Positions 51,800 to 59,756 of a stretch of 64,000 bases of DNA are shown in pieces. The translations under genes were made by a program, and so were the position numbers. The notes beneath the pieces are model-generated. The model saw nothing but the letters and a program-made list of their open reading frames with translations, did no database searches and was not told the origin of the DNA. This DNA comes from JBBIPA01 sp037443085 (GTDB lineage: Bacteria > Chloroflexota > Dehalococcoidia > GIF9 > UBA5629), in the NCBI GenBank assembly GCA_037443085.1, contig JBBIPA010000003.1:1-64000 (forward strand), written 5' to 3'. Each line of letters begins with the position of its first letter. The first letter of the stretch is position 1.

Positions 51800-52737
51800 T
51801 GGAACAGGGCAAGCTCGATCTCGATGCAAAGGCTTTCAGTATTCTTAACATTACACAATCCGCCGTCAAGGATCGCAGAATTTATGACATCACAATTCGT
51901 AATTTATTACAACACTCTGGCGGATGGGATCGAGAGAAAAGTTTCGATCCAATGTTTATTTCAAATAGAGCCGCAAGCGAAATAGGTGCACCACAACCAG
52001 CAAGTAGTGAAACCATAATACGCTTTATGTTAGGACAACAGTTGGATTTCGACCCAGGTAGCCGATTTGCATATTCAAATTTTGGTTACTGTATTCTTAG
52101 CCGCATAATCGAGAAGGTAACTGGACAAAGCTATCAGAATTATGTTAATAATCAAATCTTAATACCATTGGGAATCACGCAAGCACGCATCGGACGCTCT
52201 CTAATTGATGAGAGAGTTAAAAATGAAGTTAGATACTACGATTTTCCTAGCGCACTTGCAAGTCAATCCGTATTCCCCAATATCTCAGGCTTGGCCCCTA
52301 CACCATATGGCGGATTTTATCTCGAAGCGATGGATTCCCACGGCGGCTGGATTACCTCAGCAATAGATCTTGTGCGCTTCGCAGTTGCTCTTGAAGGCAG
52401 TAAATCCCCAAATTTACTGAAACCAGAAACGGCAAAGACCATGGTGTCTCGTCCACAACCACCCCTATGGGTAGGCACTCCCTATTACTACGGTACAGGT
52501 TGGTTAGTACGCCCAGTGTCCAACGATGCCAATTGGTGGCATACTGGGTCACTCCCCGGAACTGCTACTATCCTCGTCCGCACTAATAACGGCTTCGTAT
52601 GGGCGGCACTATTTAACTCTCGCCCCACCAATGGGGGCAATTTTTTATTGGAAGTGGACAATGCACTCTGGAAAGCAGCTCGCGAGGTTACTGAATGGCC
52701 AACACATAACCTTTTTAAGCAATACGGATACAAATAA
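51799..52737 (+). CDS. Beta-lactamase-like serine hydrolase, C-terminal part (frameshifted)
   Basis: The rest of the class C/D-aminopeptidase-type serine hydrolase (S12 fold): VEQGKLDLDAKAFSIL, the second motif Tyr-x-Asn in RFAYSNFGY and the third motif HTG in WWHTGSLPG. The conserved N-terminal lobe residues lie in the preceding frame, so this fragment alone lacks the nucleophile. The family includes peptidases and esterases of the cell wall. Its base composition is more AT-rich than the flanking kinase genes, which may mean transfer. Confidence 0.75.
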   Translation: MEQGKLDLDAKAFSILNITQSAVKDRRIYDITIRNLLQHSGGWDREKSFDPMFISNRAASEIGAPQPASSETIIRFMLGQQLDFDPGSRFAYSNFGYCILSRIIEKVTGQSYQNYVNNQILIPLGITQARIGRSLIDERVKNEVRYYDFPSALASQSVFPNISGLAPTPYGGFYLEAMDSHGGWITSAIDLVRFAVALEGSKSPNLLKPETAKTMVSRPQPPLWVGTPYYYGTGWLVRPVSNDANWWHTGSLPGTATILVRTNNGFVWAALFNSRPTNGGNFLLEVDNALWKAAREVTEWPTHNLFKQYGYK

Positions 52738-52813
52738 AAAGCATGCCAACTTATAGGTTTTGAGTACCAATGACACTGTCTCGCTCGTTTCACATATCTC
52801 GCCACTATGCCCA

Positions 52814-52898
52814 CATCATAACTGATAAAACTAGGGTAATATCCTCCTCCCTTTTGAGGTAAAGACCTCTTCTCCTCCCCTACCACATTGTTTACCAT
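52814..52898 (+). promoter_or_regulatory. Conserved upstream element, copy A
   Basis: An 85-nt non-coding element that recurs at 56447-56529. The core at 52833-52877 matches the other copy at 41 of 45 positions with no gap, and weaker similarity extends on both sides. It contains the hairpin GAGGT-AAAG-ACCTC (52856-52869) and the string AGGGTAATATCC. It lies 49 nt before the tandem-receiver gene. It could be a shared operator, a promoter or an RNA leader. Confidence 0.6.
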
Positions 52899-52946
52899 GA
52901 TAATAGGTGCAGAGGGTTTTGTTTTCCAAAGGCAGGAAGGTTACTT

Positions 52947-53729
52947 ATGAAAACCAGAGGTAAAATTCTCATAGCCGACGACGAGACCGAGTTCAAAGCT
53001 GAACTGCAGGCGACACTTGAAGGGCAACACTACCAGGTAGTCACCGTCGGCAATAAAACGCAGGCACAGGAAATGACACGGCGGGAAAGCCCCGACCTGG
53101 TCATTTTAGGCACCCTTGCCCCAAGGGGCGATGCCTTCCTGTTCCATCAATGGCTAAGACGGAGTCAGCATTTCAGTGAACTTCCCCTTATTGTCATCGA
53201 CGCCTCACCGGACAAGCAGCTTACCAGGGGATGGACCAAGGACGAGGGATTAAGGCTTGAAGCCGAAGACTATTTCTCCAAGCCGGTCAACCCCACATCA
53301 TTGCTCCCCTTTATCGAGAAGCTGCTGGACAAGGTTACCCTGAAGATCAAAGTGCTCATAGCGGATGACCACGTCGTCGCCAGAGAAGGCATTCGCACCT
53401 TGCTCAACCTTCAAAAGGATATAGAAGTGGTAGGCGAAGCTATTGATGGCAAAGAGGCCGTTGTGAAAACACGCCAGCTTGCCCCTGACATTGTCCTCAT
53501 GGACATTGTCATGCCCCTAATGGATGGGCTGGAGGCAACCAGGCAGATATGCCAGGATACCAGAGTGCTCATTCTTTCCCAATACGATGATGAAGATACT
53601 ATCCTTGCCAGCTATCAGGCAGGTGCTGTCGGCTTCATACCCAAAAATAGCGCCAGCACGCGTCTGATTAACGATATCAGAACCGCCAGCAAGACGGAGA
53701 AGAGTCAACATGCTATCAGTAAGAGCTAG
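52947..53729 (+). CDS. Tandem receiver-domain protein (first receiver degenerate)
   Basis: A 260-aa protein of two receivers in a row with no output domain. Receiver 1 (1 to about 128) keeps the ADDE acidic pair and the late Lys in FSKPVN, but has Gly55 where the phospho-acceptor Asp should be (VILGTLAP). Receiver 2 (about 132-245) is intact: IADDHVVAREG, Asp186 in VLMDIVMPL, and Lys in GFIPKNSA. Receiver 2 is of the NarL type but ends without the HTH. It overlaps the next gene, a histidine kinase, by 20 nt and probably relays or dampens signal from it. Confidence 0.87.
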   Translation: MKTRGKILIADDETEFKAELQATLEGQHYQVVTVGNKTQAQEMTRRESPDLVILGTLAPRGDAFLFHQWLRRSQHFSELPLIVIDASPDKQLTRGWTKDEGLRLEAEDYFSKPVNPTSLLPFIEKLLDKVTLKIKVLIADDHVVAREGIRTLLNLQKDIEVVGEAIDGKEAVVKTRQLAPDIVLMDIVMPLMDGLEATRQICQDTRVLILSQYDDEDTILASYQAGAVGFIPKNSASTRLINDIRTASKTEKSQHAISKS

Positions 53730-54990
53730 GACAATGAAAGTAGGGCAGCGCTACAAAATACTCTATGAAATAGCCCATGAGCTTAACTCTGGACTGTCAT
53801 CAGACCAGGTGCTGTCCACCATTGTAGAAATGCTGTGCAAAGCAGCAGAAGCCAAAGGATGTTCTCTAATGTTATTGTCTCCAGACCAGAAACAATTGAT
53901 ACACACCGTAGCTTACGGGCTGAGCGACTGGTATATGCGCAAGGGGCCTGTGGTGGTGGATAAAAATATCGCCCAGGCACTAGATGGCAAACCGATGGCG
54001 GTTTTGGATGCTACCACCGACCCCCGTGTTCAATATCGAGAGCAAGCCAGAAAAGAAGGCATCGTATCCATGCTGTCGCTGCCCATCATGCGGAGTGGTA
54101 CGGTCATCGGCATCATTCGTATTTATACCTCTGAGCCGCGCAAATTCTCAGCACGCGAAATAGAGTTCTTCGGCGCTATGGCTAACCTGGGTGCCATCGC
54201 CCTGGAGAGAGCGGAGAGACACGAGTCAGTAGACCGTGACCTCAACCAGTGCCGCATCGAACGCAGCAATCTGGAAGAAGACAAGAAAAAATTCCTGCGA
54301 TTCGTCAGTATGGCTGCCCATGACCTGAAAGCCCCCCTCGCCGCCATCCAGAGCTTCCTCAGGGTCATGCTCGATGGCTATGTGGGAGAGCTTAATGAGA
54401 AGCAAAGGCATATGATGGAACGGTCTTCGCTGAGAATCACCGAGCTACTGAAACTCATCAGCGACCTGCTCGATATTCCCCGCATCGAGCAGGGGCAACT
54501 GGTACAGGAGATGCAGGATGTCTCTATAGAGACGATTATTAATAACTTCGCCGAGGAGGGCATCAGCCTGGCAAAACAAAAGGGATTAACATTCACACTG
54601 AACGTCGCTCCCAATCTCCCCACTATCAAAGGCTCACCACCCAGGCTACAGCAGGTAATCGTCAACCTGGTGAACAATGCCACCGCCTATACCAAAGAGG
54701 GCGGGGTAACCATCCGCGCCAGAGAAGCAGACAATGAAGTGCTTGTGGAAGTAATAGACACTGGCTGTGGCATTCCATCCGAGGAACTGCCCCGAATATT
54801 CGAAGATTTTTTCCGGGGCAGCAACACTGGTGCCAGAGGTACTGGACTGGGACTTCCCATCGCTAAAAGGATTATTGAGGCTCACGAAGGCAGAATCTGG
54901 ACTGAAAGCCCCGACCCGGAAACAGGCAAAGGGAGCAAATTCAGTTTTACCATTCCTGTAAAGGGCAGGGCAGGACAAGCTCCTAGATAG
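53710..54990 (+). CDS. GAF-domain sensor histidine kinase
   Basis: A 426-aa soluble kinase: a GAF domain (about 25-175; CSLMLLSPDQKQLIHTVAYG), a short coiled linker, HisKA with His204 in MAAHDLKAPLAAI, and HATPase_c with NLVNNATAYTKEGG, DTGCGIP and GTGLGLPIAKRI. It ends in a standard fashion. The start ATG overlaps the end of the tandem-receiver gene, with GGAGAAGAG upstream; M9 at 53734 is an alternative. The next two genes are lone receivers, so this kinase probably has several partners. Confidence 0.92.
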   Translation: MLSVRARTMKVGQRYKILYEIAHELNSGLSSDQVLSTIVEMLCKAAEAKGCSLMLLSPDQKQLIHTVAYGLSDWYMRKGPVVVDKNIAQALDGKPMAVLDATTDPRVQYREQARKEGIVSMLSLPIMRSGTVIGIIRIYTSEPRKFSAREIEFFGAMANLGAIALERAERHESVDRDLNQCRIERSNLEEDKKKFLRFVSMAAHDLKAPLAAIQSFLRVMLDGYVGELNEKQRHMMERSSLRITELLKLISDLLDIPRIEQGQLVQEMQDVSIETIINNFAEEGISLAKQKGLTFTLNVAPNLPTIKGSPPRLQQVIVNLVNNATAYTKEGGVTIRAREADNEVLVEVIDTGCGIPSEELPRIFEDFFRGSNTGARGTGLGLPIAKRIIEAHEGRIWTESPDPETGKGSKFSFTIPVKGRAGQAPR

Positions 54991-54999
54991 GAGAGAGAA

Positions 55000-55398
55000 A
55001 TGGCAGGTAAGAAGATTTTGATAGTTGATGATGACCCGGATATCAGGGATATATTGAGCCTGGTGCTTGAAGCTCAGGGATACCAGGTGAGCACCGCCAG
55101 TGATGGGCTGGAATTCTTTGTTCGATTGGGCAAAGACAAGCCTGACCTGCTTATCCTTGACCTCCTCATGCCCAAGATGGATGGATTTGCAGTGTACAAA
55201 GAGCTTAGAAATCCCAGGTGGGCAGCCTACCAGGATATGCCTATCCTGGTACTCACCTCAGTGCGTGAAGAAGCCAGTAAGAGACGCTATGAGTTGGAAA
55301 CAGGGCAGACCCTGGATGTTGATTGTTACGTAGAAAAACCAATATCACCAGAAGCGCTGGTGGAAACAGCCAGGAAGCTCCTCAACCAAAAAACATAA
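55000..55398 (+). CDS. Single-domain response regulator (receiver)
   Basis: A 132-aa stand-alone receiver: acidic pocket VDDDPDIRD, phospho-acceptor Asp in LLILDLLMPKMDG, Thr/Ser in VLTSVREEA and Lys in YVEKPISPE. No output domain. It is 9 nt downstream of the kinase gene, with GGAGAG as ribosome-binding site. Confidence 0.92.
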   Translation: MAGKKILIVDDDPDIRDILSLVLEAQGYQVSTASDGLEFFVRLGKDKPDLLILDLLMPKMDGFAVYKELRNPRWAAYQDMPILVLTSVREEASKRRYELETGQTLDVDCYVEKPISPEALVETARKLLNQKT

Positions 55399-55441
55399 AT
55401 GAGCATCGCTATTACAAAAGTCGAAAGGAGGTAATAAGAAA

Positions 55442-55831
55442 ATGAAATGTAAACCCAAAATACTGCTTATTGATGATGACCCGGATTTCGTCGAAGCCAC
55501 CAAACTGGTACTGGAGAGCAAGCCCTACGAAGTAGTCACCGCCGCCGATGGCAGTGAAGGTATAGCCAAGGCAAGGAAGGAAAAACCTGACCTCATCATC
55601 CTTGACATCATTATGCCGGTTAAAAATGGTTTTAATGCTGCCGAGGAACTTAAGAAAGATGCCGAATTACAGAAAATACCGGTCATCATGCTCACCAGCT
55701 TTGGGCAAAAGGTCAGTGAAACCAATCTAAGCCTTAGCCAGGGAATGATGCTGGACACCGAGGATTATATCGACAAGCCGGTGGAGCCTGAAGAGCTGTT
55801 CAAGAGGATAGAAAATCAGCTGAAAAAGTAG
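55442..55831 (+). CDS. Single-domain response regulator (receiver)
   Basis: A 129-aa stand-alone receiver similar to its upstream neighbour: IDDDPDFVEA, Asp in LIILDIIMPVKNG, MLTSFGQK and Lys in YIDKPVEPE. AAAGGAGG precedes the ATG. The two lone receivers were probably made by duplication. It ends next to a convergent cyclic-nucleotide-binding gene. Confidence 0.92.
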   Translation: MKCKPKILLIDDDPDFVEATKLVLESKPYEVVTAADGSEGIAKARKEKPDLIILDIIMPVKNGFNAAEELKKDAELQKIPVIMLTSFGQKVSETNLSLSQGMMLDTEDYIDKPVEPEELFKRIENQLKK

Positions 55832-56335
55832 CTATTCGATGCGGGTATCACGACCCACGGGCAGATACCCTTCTTTGCCCGCAAATTTGCCGCGCAAGTC
55901 GCGTAACCTGGCACCGATAACGCGTACCAATCCCTTCATAATCTCATAGCCAAGGGAATGATTGCTATCCATCAAGTCGCTGAGTTCAGCACCGTTTACT
56001 ATCATCACTGACGAGGGCTTTACGCAGACTGCAGACAGGGTGAGAGAATGAGGAGACACCAGAGACGACCAGCCAAACACATCTCCCTTGGTTATAGCAT
56101 CCACCGGGACCTGTGACACCTGCCTGGTACCCTCATGGTGCACATCGATAACCAACCTCACCTCACCCTCTTCCAGAATATAGAAGTCACTGGCTCTTAC
56201 ATTCTCATGAAAGATAAAGATGCCTTCCTTATAGGTTTCCCTTCTCCATGAATGGAGTGTCGCTATTTTCTCCAGGTCACAGTCATCCAATCCCACAAAC
56301 ACCTCGCACCGCTTCAATATCGAAACTATGTCCAT
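55832..56335 (-). CDS. Cyclic nucleotide-binding domain protein without HTH
   Basis: A 167-aa Crp-like effector domain: FVGLDDCDLEKIATLHSWRRE, the beta-roll with ASDFYILEEGEVRLV, and the phosphate-cassette-like KGDVFGWSSLV. The helix after the roll reaches MKGLVRVIGARLRDL, but there is no winged helix, so it is not a DNA-binding Crp. It may act on the neighbouring kinases through protein contact (inference). It converges with the receiver genes and diverges from the FdhA-like operon. Confidence 0.87.
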   Translation of the reverse strand: MDIVSILKRCEVFVGLDDCDLEKIATLHSWRRETYKEGIFIFHENVRASDFYILEEGEVRLVIDVHHEGTRQVSQVPVDAITKGDVFGWSSLVSPHSLTLSAVCVKPSSVMIVNGAELSDLMDSNHSLGYEIMKGLVRVIGARLRDLRGKFAGKEGYLPVGRDTRIE

Positions 56336-56446
56336 TTAAACTTCCTTTCAGATGAGCAATGGCACAGGCACTATCCCAAACCCATGCCCATTATAGCCAG
56401 TGTCATGCTGCAGGTAAAGCACCACCGTTATCCGCACTGGATCTAG

Positions 56447-56529
56447 CATCATCACCTAAAAATAGGGTAATATCCCCCTGTTTTTTGAGGTAAAGACCTC
56501 TTCTCCTCGCCAGATACATCGTTTAACAT
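56447..56529 (+). promoter_or_regulatory. Conserved upstream element, copy B
   Basis: The second copy of the element at 52814-52898. The core at 56464-56508 and the hairpin GAGGT-AAAG-ACCTC at 56487-56500 are preserved. It lies 60 nt before the start of the FdhA-like gene. The same relative position before two operons in the same direction argues for regulation rather than a random repeat. Confidence 0.6.
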
Positions 56530-56589
56530 TGCTACAGCTAAAACAGCCCGCCAGAATAGTAACAGTAGAACTCAGGGAGGCACGTAACA

Positions 56590-59256
56590 TTGGAAATGAT
56601 TACCATCACTCTCAACGGGCGTGAGGTAAGCGGACAGGCTGGCATGACTATACTGGCCCTAGCACGAGAATCAGGTGTTGATATTCCCACTCTGTGCCAT
56701 GACCCCAACCTGCCTTCGGTTGGCGCTTGCCGTATTTGCATAGTGGAAGATGAGCGCACCGGGGCATTAATGGCATCCTGCGTCACCCCTATTGCACCGG
56801 GAATGGTGATCAACACGCAATCCCCCAAGGTAAAAGAGCGACGCAGCATCTCGCTGAAACTGATGCTGGCCAGCCATCCCGACACCTGCATGGTCTGTGA
56901 TAAAGGCAACTGCTGCGACCTGCGCAGAATCGCCTCCGAGATGGGCATCGGCTTCATCGACTTCCAGAGAATACCCCAATCAGACGTCATCGAAGAGGTC
57001 AACCCCTTTATCCAGCGCGACCTGAGCAAATGCATTCTTTGTGCCAAATGCATCAGAGCCGACCAGGAGCTAGTAGTGGTGGGGGCTATTGACTACCTTC
57101 ATCGCGGCTTCATCTCCAAACCGTCAACGCTTAACGACCAGCCACTGGAAAAATCCGAGTGCAACTTCTGTGGCACCTGTGTCGCCATGTGTCCCACCGG
57201 CGCCCTGTCCGAAAAAGAAAAAATATATCGAGGAACTACCAGCAAAACCGTCCGCTCCATTTGCCCCTATTGCGGCTGTGGTTGTGGCATCTTACTGGAA
57301 ATCAAAGACGACTACCTCATACGGAGCATGCCCGATAACAACAATCCTCTCAACCGCGGTACCCTGTGCGTCAGAGGTAGCTACGGCTACGATTTTGTGC
57401 ACAGCCGGGAAAGGCTCACCAATCCCCTGCTCAAGGCAGATGGGGAATTTAAGGCGGTAAGTTGGGAAGAAGCGCTGGGTTTCACAGCCACAGAATTGAA
57501 ACGAATAAAAGAATCCCACGGAGCTCATAACCTGGCTGTCCTAGGCTCATCCAAATGCACCAACGAGGACAATTACCTGCTGCAAAAGTTCGCCCGATGC
57601 GCGCTGGGTACCAATAATATCGACAACGGCAGCAGATTGTACAGCTCTGATAATTATGTAAACCTGGGCGAAGCTACTGGCTACTGGGGCACTACTGGCT
57701 CCCTTGATAACCTGGAGAAATCCCAGGTAATTCTGGTAATCGGCGCCAACCCGTCTGCCTCAGCACCACTGGTGGAATATGCTATCAAGCGTGCCGTCAA
57801 ATACAAGGACGCCAAGCTCATTCTAATAGACCCGATGCCCACCGGTCTCTCGGCATTTGTCCATCTCTGGCTGCACCACAAGGCAGGCACTGATACGGTG
57901 CTGCTCAACGGTTTAGCCAGGATAATAATAGATAAAAACCTTTTGGATAGAGAACACATCTCAGCAAAAAAGGCTGACCTCGAAGAATTCGCTTCCAGCC
58001 TGAAAAAGTATACCGTCAAGCATGTTGAAAGGATTAGCGGTGTCCCTGCTGAAGAGCTTCAGCAAGCTGCCAGGCTCATCGCCACAGCCGGGCAAATCTC
58101 TATAGTCCACGGCAATGGCATCGCCCAGCAGCTTAACAGCACAAGCTGCTCTACCGCCATGGTTAATTTAGCAACGCTCATAGGCGATATTGGAGATAAG
58201 GTAAATATCTATGCCCTGCATAGAGATAGCAACGGTCAGGGCTCCTGTGATATGGGCTCCATACCCCATTTCCTGCCGGGCTACCAGTCTCCAGATGACA
58301 CTGAAACCAGAAGTAAATTTGAATCCCGTTGGGGATACCGCCTGCCTGACAGGAAAGGCTTGACCGCCCTGGAAATGGTACAGCAGGTCAGGGAAGGCAG
58401 TGTCAGGGCAATGTACATTGTGGGTGAGAACCCCGCTCTGAGCTTTCCTCAGTCATCTCTGGTGAAACAAACCCTGGAATCACTGGAGTTCCTGGTTGTA
58501 CAGGACATGTTCCTCACCGAAACAGCCAGGCTGGCTAAAGTAGTGCTGCCAGCATCATCTTTCGCCGAAAAAAACGGCTCCTTCACCAATTTCGAGGGAA
58601 GAATACAAAAGCTGAATAGGGCACTGCCGCCATTGGGCAACAGCCTGCCCGACTGGCAAATCATATCGAAGCTATCAACCTCTATGGGCTACGGAATGTC
58701 CTATGCCTCACCGGATGACATCATGAACGAAATCAAGGAACTGGTGCCGCTGTACCGCGACGCCCAGCGTACCTCGCCGGCACCCGATAGCAGTCAGCTC
58801 GCCAGCAGACAAAACACTGATAAAAAAGCTGCAAGCAAATCGGCAGCCTTCCACATTACGGAATACACACCTTTGCCCGAAAAGCAGCCGCAGGGATATC
58901 CTTTCACCCTGTTCGCTGGCAGTACGCTGTACCACTTCGGCGGCGGTACCAGAAGCTCCCGAGCCTCACGCCTCAAGAAATTCCTGCCCGAGGCATATAT
59001 AGAGATCAACCCGTCAGATGCTGAAAGCATCAGCATTAAGAACGGCGATAGAGTCAAGGTCTCCTCGCCTGCTGGCGAAGTGGCCGCTGTGGCCAGAATC
59101 AGCGACATGGTCAGTCAAGGGATGGTTTTCATGCCCATATCCTTCCCCAGCAGCCCGGTAACAACGCTATTCGACCTTGTCCTGGAACCGCAATCAAAAA
59201 CCCCGGCAATGAAAACATGCCCAGTAAAACTAGAAAGGATTGACAGCCATGGCTGA
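56590..59256 (+). CDS. FdhA/NuoG-like molybdopterin-type subunit lacking the metal-ligand Cys/Sec
   Basis: An 888-aa protein with the full architecture of NAD-linked formate dehydrogenase alpha subunits: a 2Fe-2S domain (C36, C47, C50, C64), a His-Cys3 cluster (HPDTCMVCDKGNCC), two 4Fe-4S sites (CILCAKC; CNFCGTCVAMC), a further 4Fe-4S (CPYCGCGC) and the molybdopterin domains. The metal-site segment aligns without gaps to known FDHs (GTNNIDNGSRL), but the Cys/Sec-His pair is Tyr351-Ser352, so formate oxidation is unlikely. The start is TTG 56590 with AGGGAGG 9 nt upstream; ATG 56596 is an alternative. It leads an operon with NuoE and NuoF-GltD. Confidence 0.85.
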   Translation: MEMITITLNGREVSGQAGMTILALARESGVDIPTLCHDPNLPSVGACRICIVEDERTGALMASCVTPIAPGMVINTQSPKVKERRSISLKLMLASHPDTCMVCDKGNCCDLRRIASEMGIGFIDFQRIPQSDVIEEVNPFIQRDLSKCILCAKCIRADQELVVVGAIDYLHRGFISKPSTLNDQPLEKSECNFCGTCVAMCPTGALSEKEKIYRGTTSKTVRSICPYCGCGCGILLEIKDDYLIRSMPDNNNPLNRGTLCVRGSYGYDFVHSRERLTNPLLKADGEFKAVSWEEALGFTATELKRIKESHGAHNLAVLGSSKCTNEDNYLLQKFARCALGTNNIDNGSRLYSSDNYVNLGEATGYWGTTGSLDNLEKSQVILVIGANPSASAPLVEYAIKRAVKYKDAKLILIDPMPTGLSAFVHLWLHHKAGTDTVLLNGLARIIIDKNLLDREHISAKKADLEEFASSLKKYTVKHVERISGVPAEELQQAARLIATAGQISIVHGNGIAQQLNSTSCSTAMVNLATLIGDIGDKVNIYALHRDSNGQGSCDMGSIPHFLPGYQSPDDTETRSKFESRWGYRLPDRKGLTALEMVQQVREGSVRAMYIVGENPALSFPQSSLVKQTLESLEFLVVQDMFLTETARLAKVVLPASSFAEKNGSFTNFEGRIQKLNRALPPLGNSLPDWQIISKLSTSMGYGMSYASPDDIMNEIKELVPLYRDAQRTSPAPDSSQLASRQNTDKKAASKSAAFHITEYTPLPEKQPQGYPFTLFAGSTLYHFGGGTRSSRASRLKKFLPEAYIEINPSDAESISIKNGDRVKVSSPAGEVAAVARISDMVSQGMVFMPISFPSSPVTTLFDLVLEPQSKTPAMKTCPVKLERIDSHG

Positions 59257-59755
59257 ACCAAAACAGCTACCAACCCCTGATATGGCACGAGTACATGAGC
59301 TTATCGAAAGCTCCCGTGGTGAACGATGGGCATTAATCCCGTTGCTTCAAAAAATACAGGAGGCGATTGGCTACATACCTCCCCAGTCTGTTCAGCCGAT
59401 TGCCCGGACTACGGGTCTATTCCCGTCACAGGTGCAGGGAGTAATCTCTTTTTATACACAACTGTATACCAAGCCACAGGGCAAGAACATGGTCAGAGTA
59501 TGCCGCGGCACCGCCTGTCACGTGCGCGGTGGCAGGACCATACTCAAGCTGGTGAAGCAGTATCTCAGCGTTGAGGAGGGCGAAACCACTCCTGACTACG
59601 AGTACACCCTGGAGACAGTAGCCTGCATCGGCGTTTGTGCCCTGGCGCCCAACATGGTTATCGGCAACACTACTTACGGTCACTTAAATCCCAAGAAAAT
59701 AGCACAGTTATTCGGTAGCAGACAGTTGTACGGCGGTAAGAAGAACGAGGATTAA
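59249..59755 (+). CDS. NuoE-like 2Fe-2S subunit (HndA/24 kDa family)
   Basis: A 168-aa thioredoxin-like ferredoxin with the four cysteines of the NuoE family (CRGTACHVRGG and CIGVCALAPNM) and the N-terminal helical part (LIPLLQKIQEAIGYIPPQ). It passes electrons between the FMN subunit and the FdhA-like partner. The ATG 59249 has AAAGGA upstream and lies 8 nt before the end of the preceding gene, so the two overlap. It ends 1 nt before the next gene. Confidence 0.93.
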   Translation: MAEPKQLPTPDMARVHELIESSRGERWALIPLLQKIQEAIGYIPPQSVQPIARTTGLFPSQVQGVISFYTQLYTKPQGKNMVRVCRGTACHVRGGRTILKLVKQYLSVEEGETTPDYEYTLETVACIGVCALAPNMVIGNTTYGHLNPKKIAQLFGSRQLYGGKKNED

Positions 59756-59756
59756 T

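Noticed and set aside
56590..59256. Selenocysteine-containing formate dehydrogenase
   Set aside because: There is no in-frame TGA at the active site; the codon is TAC (Tyr).
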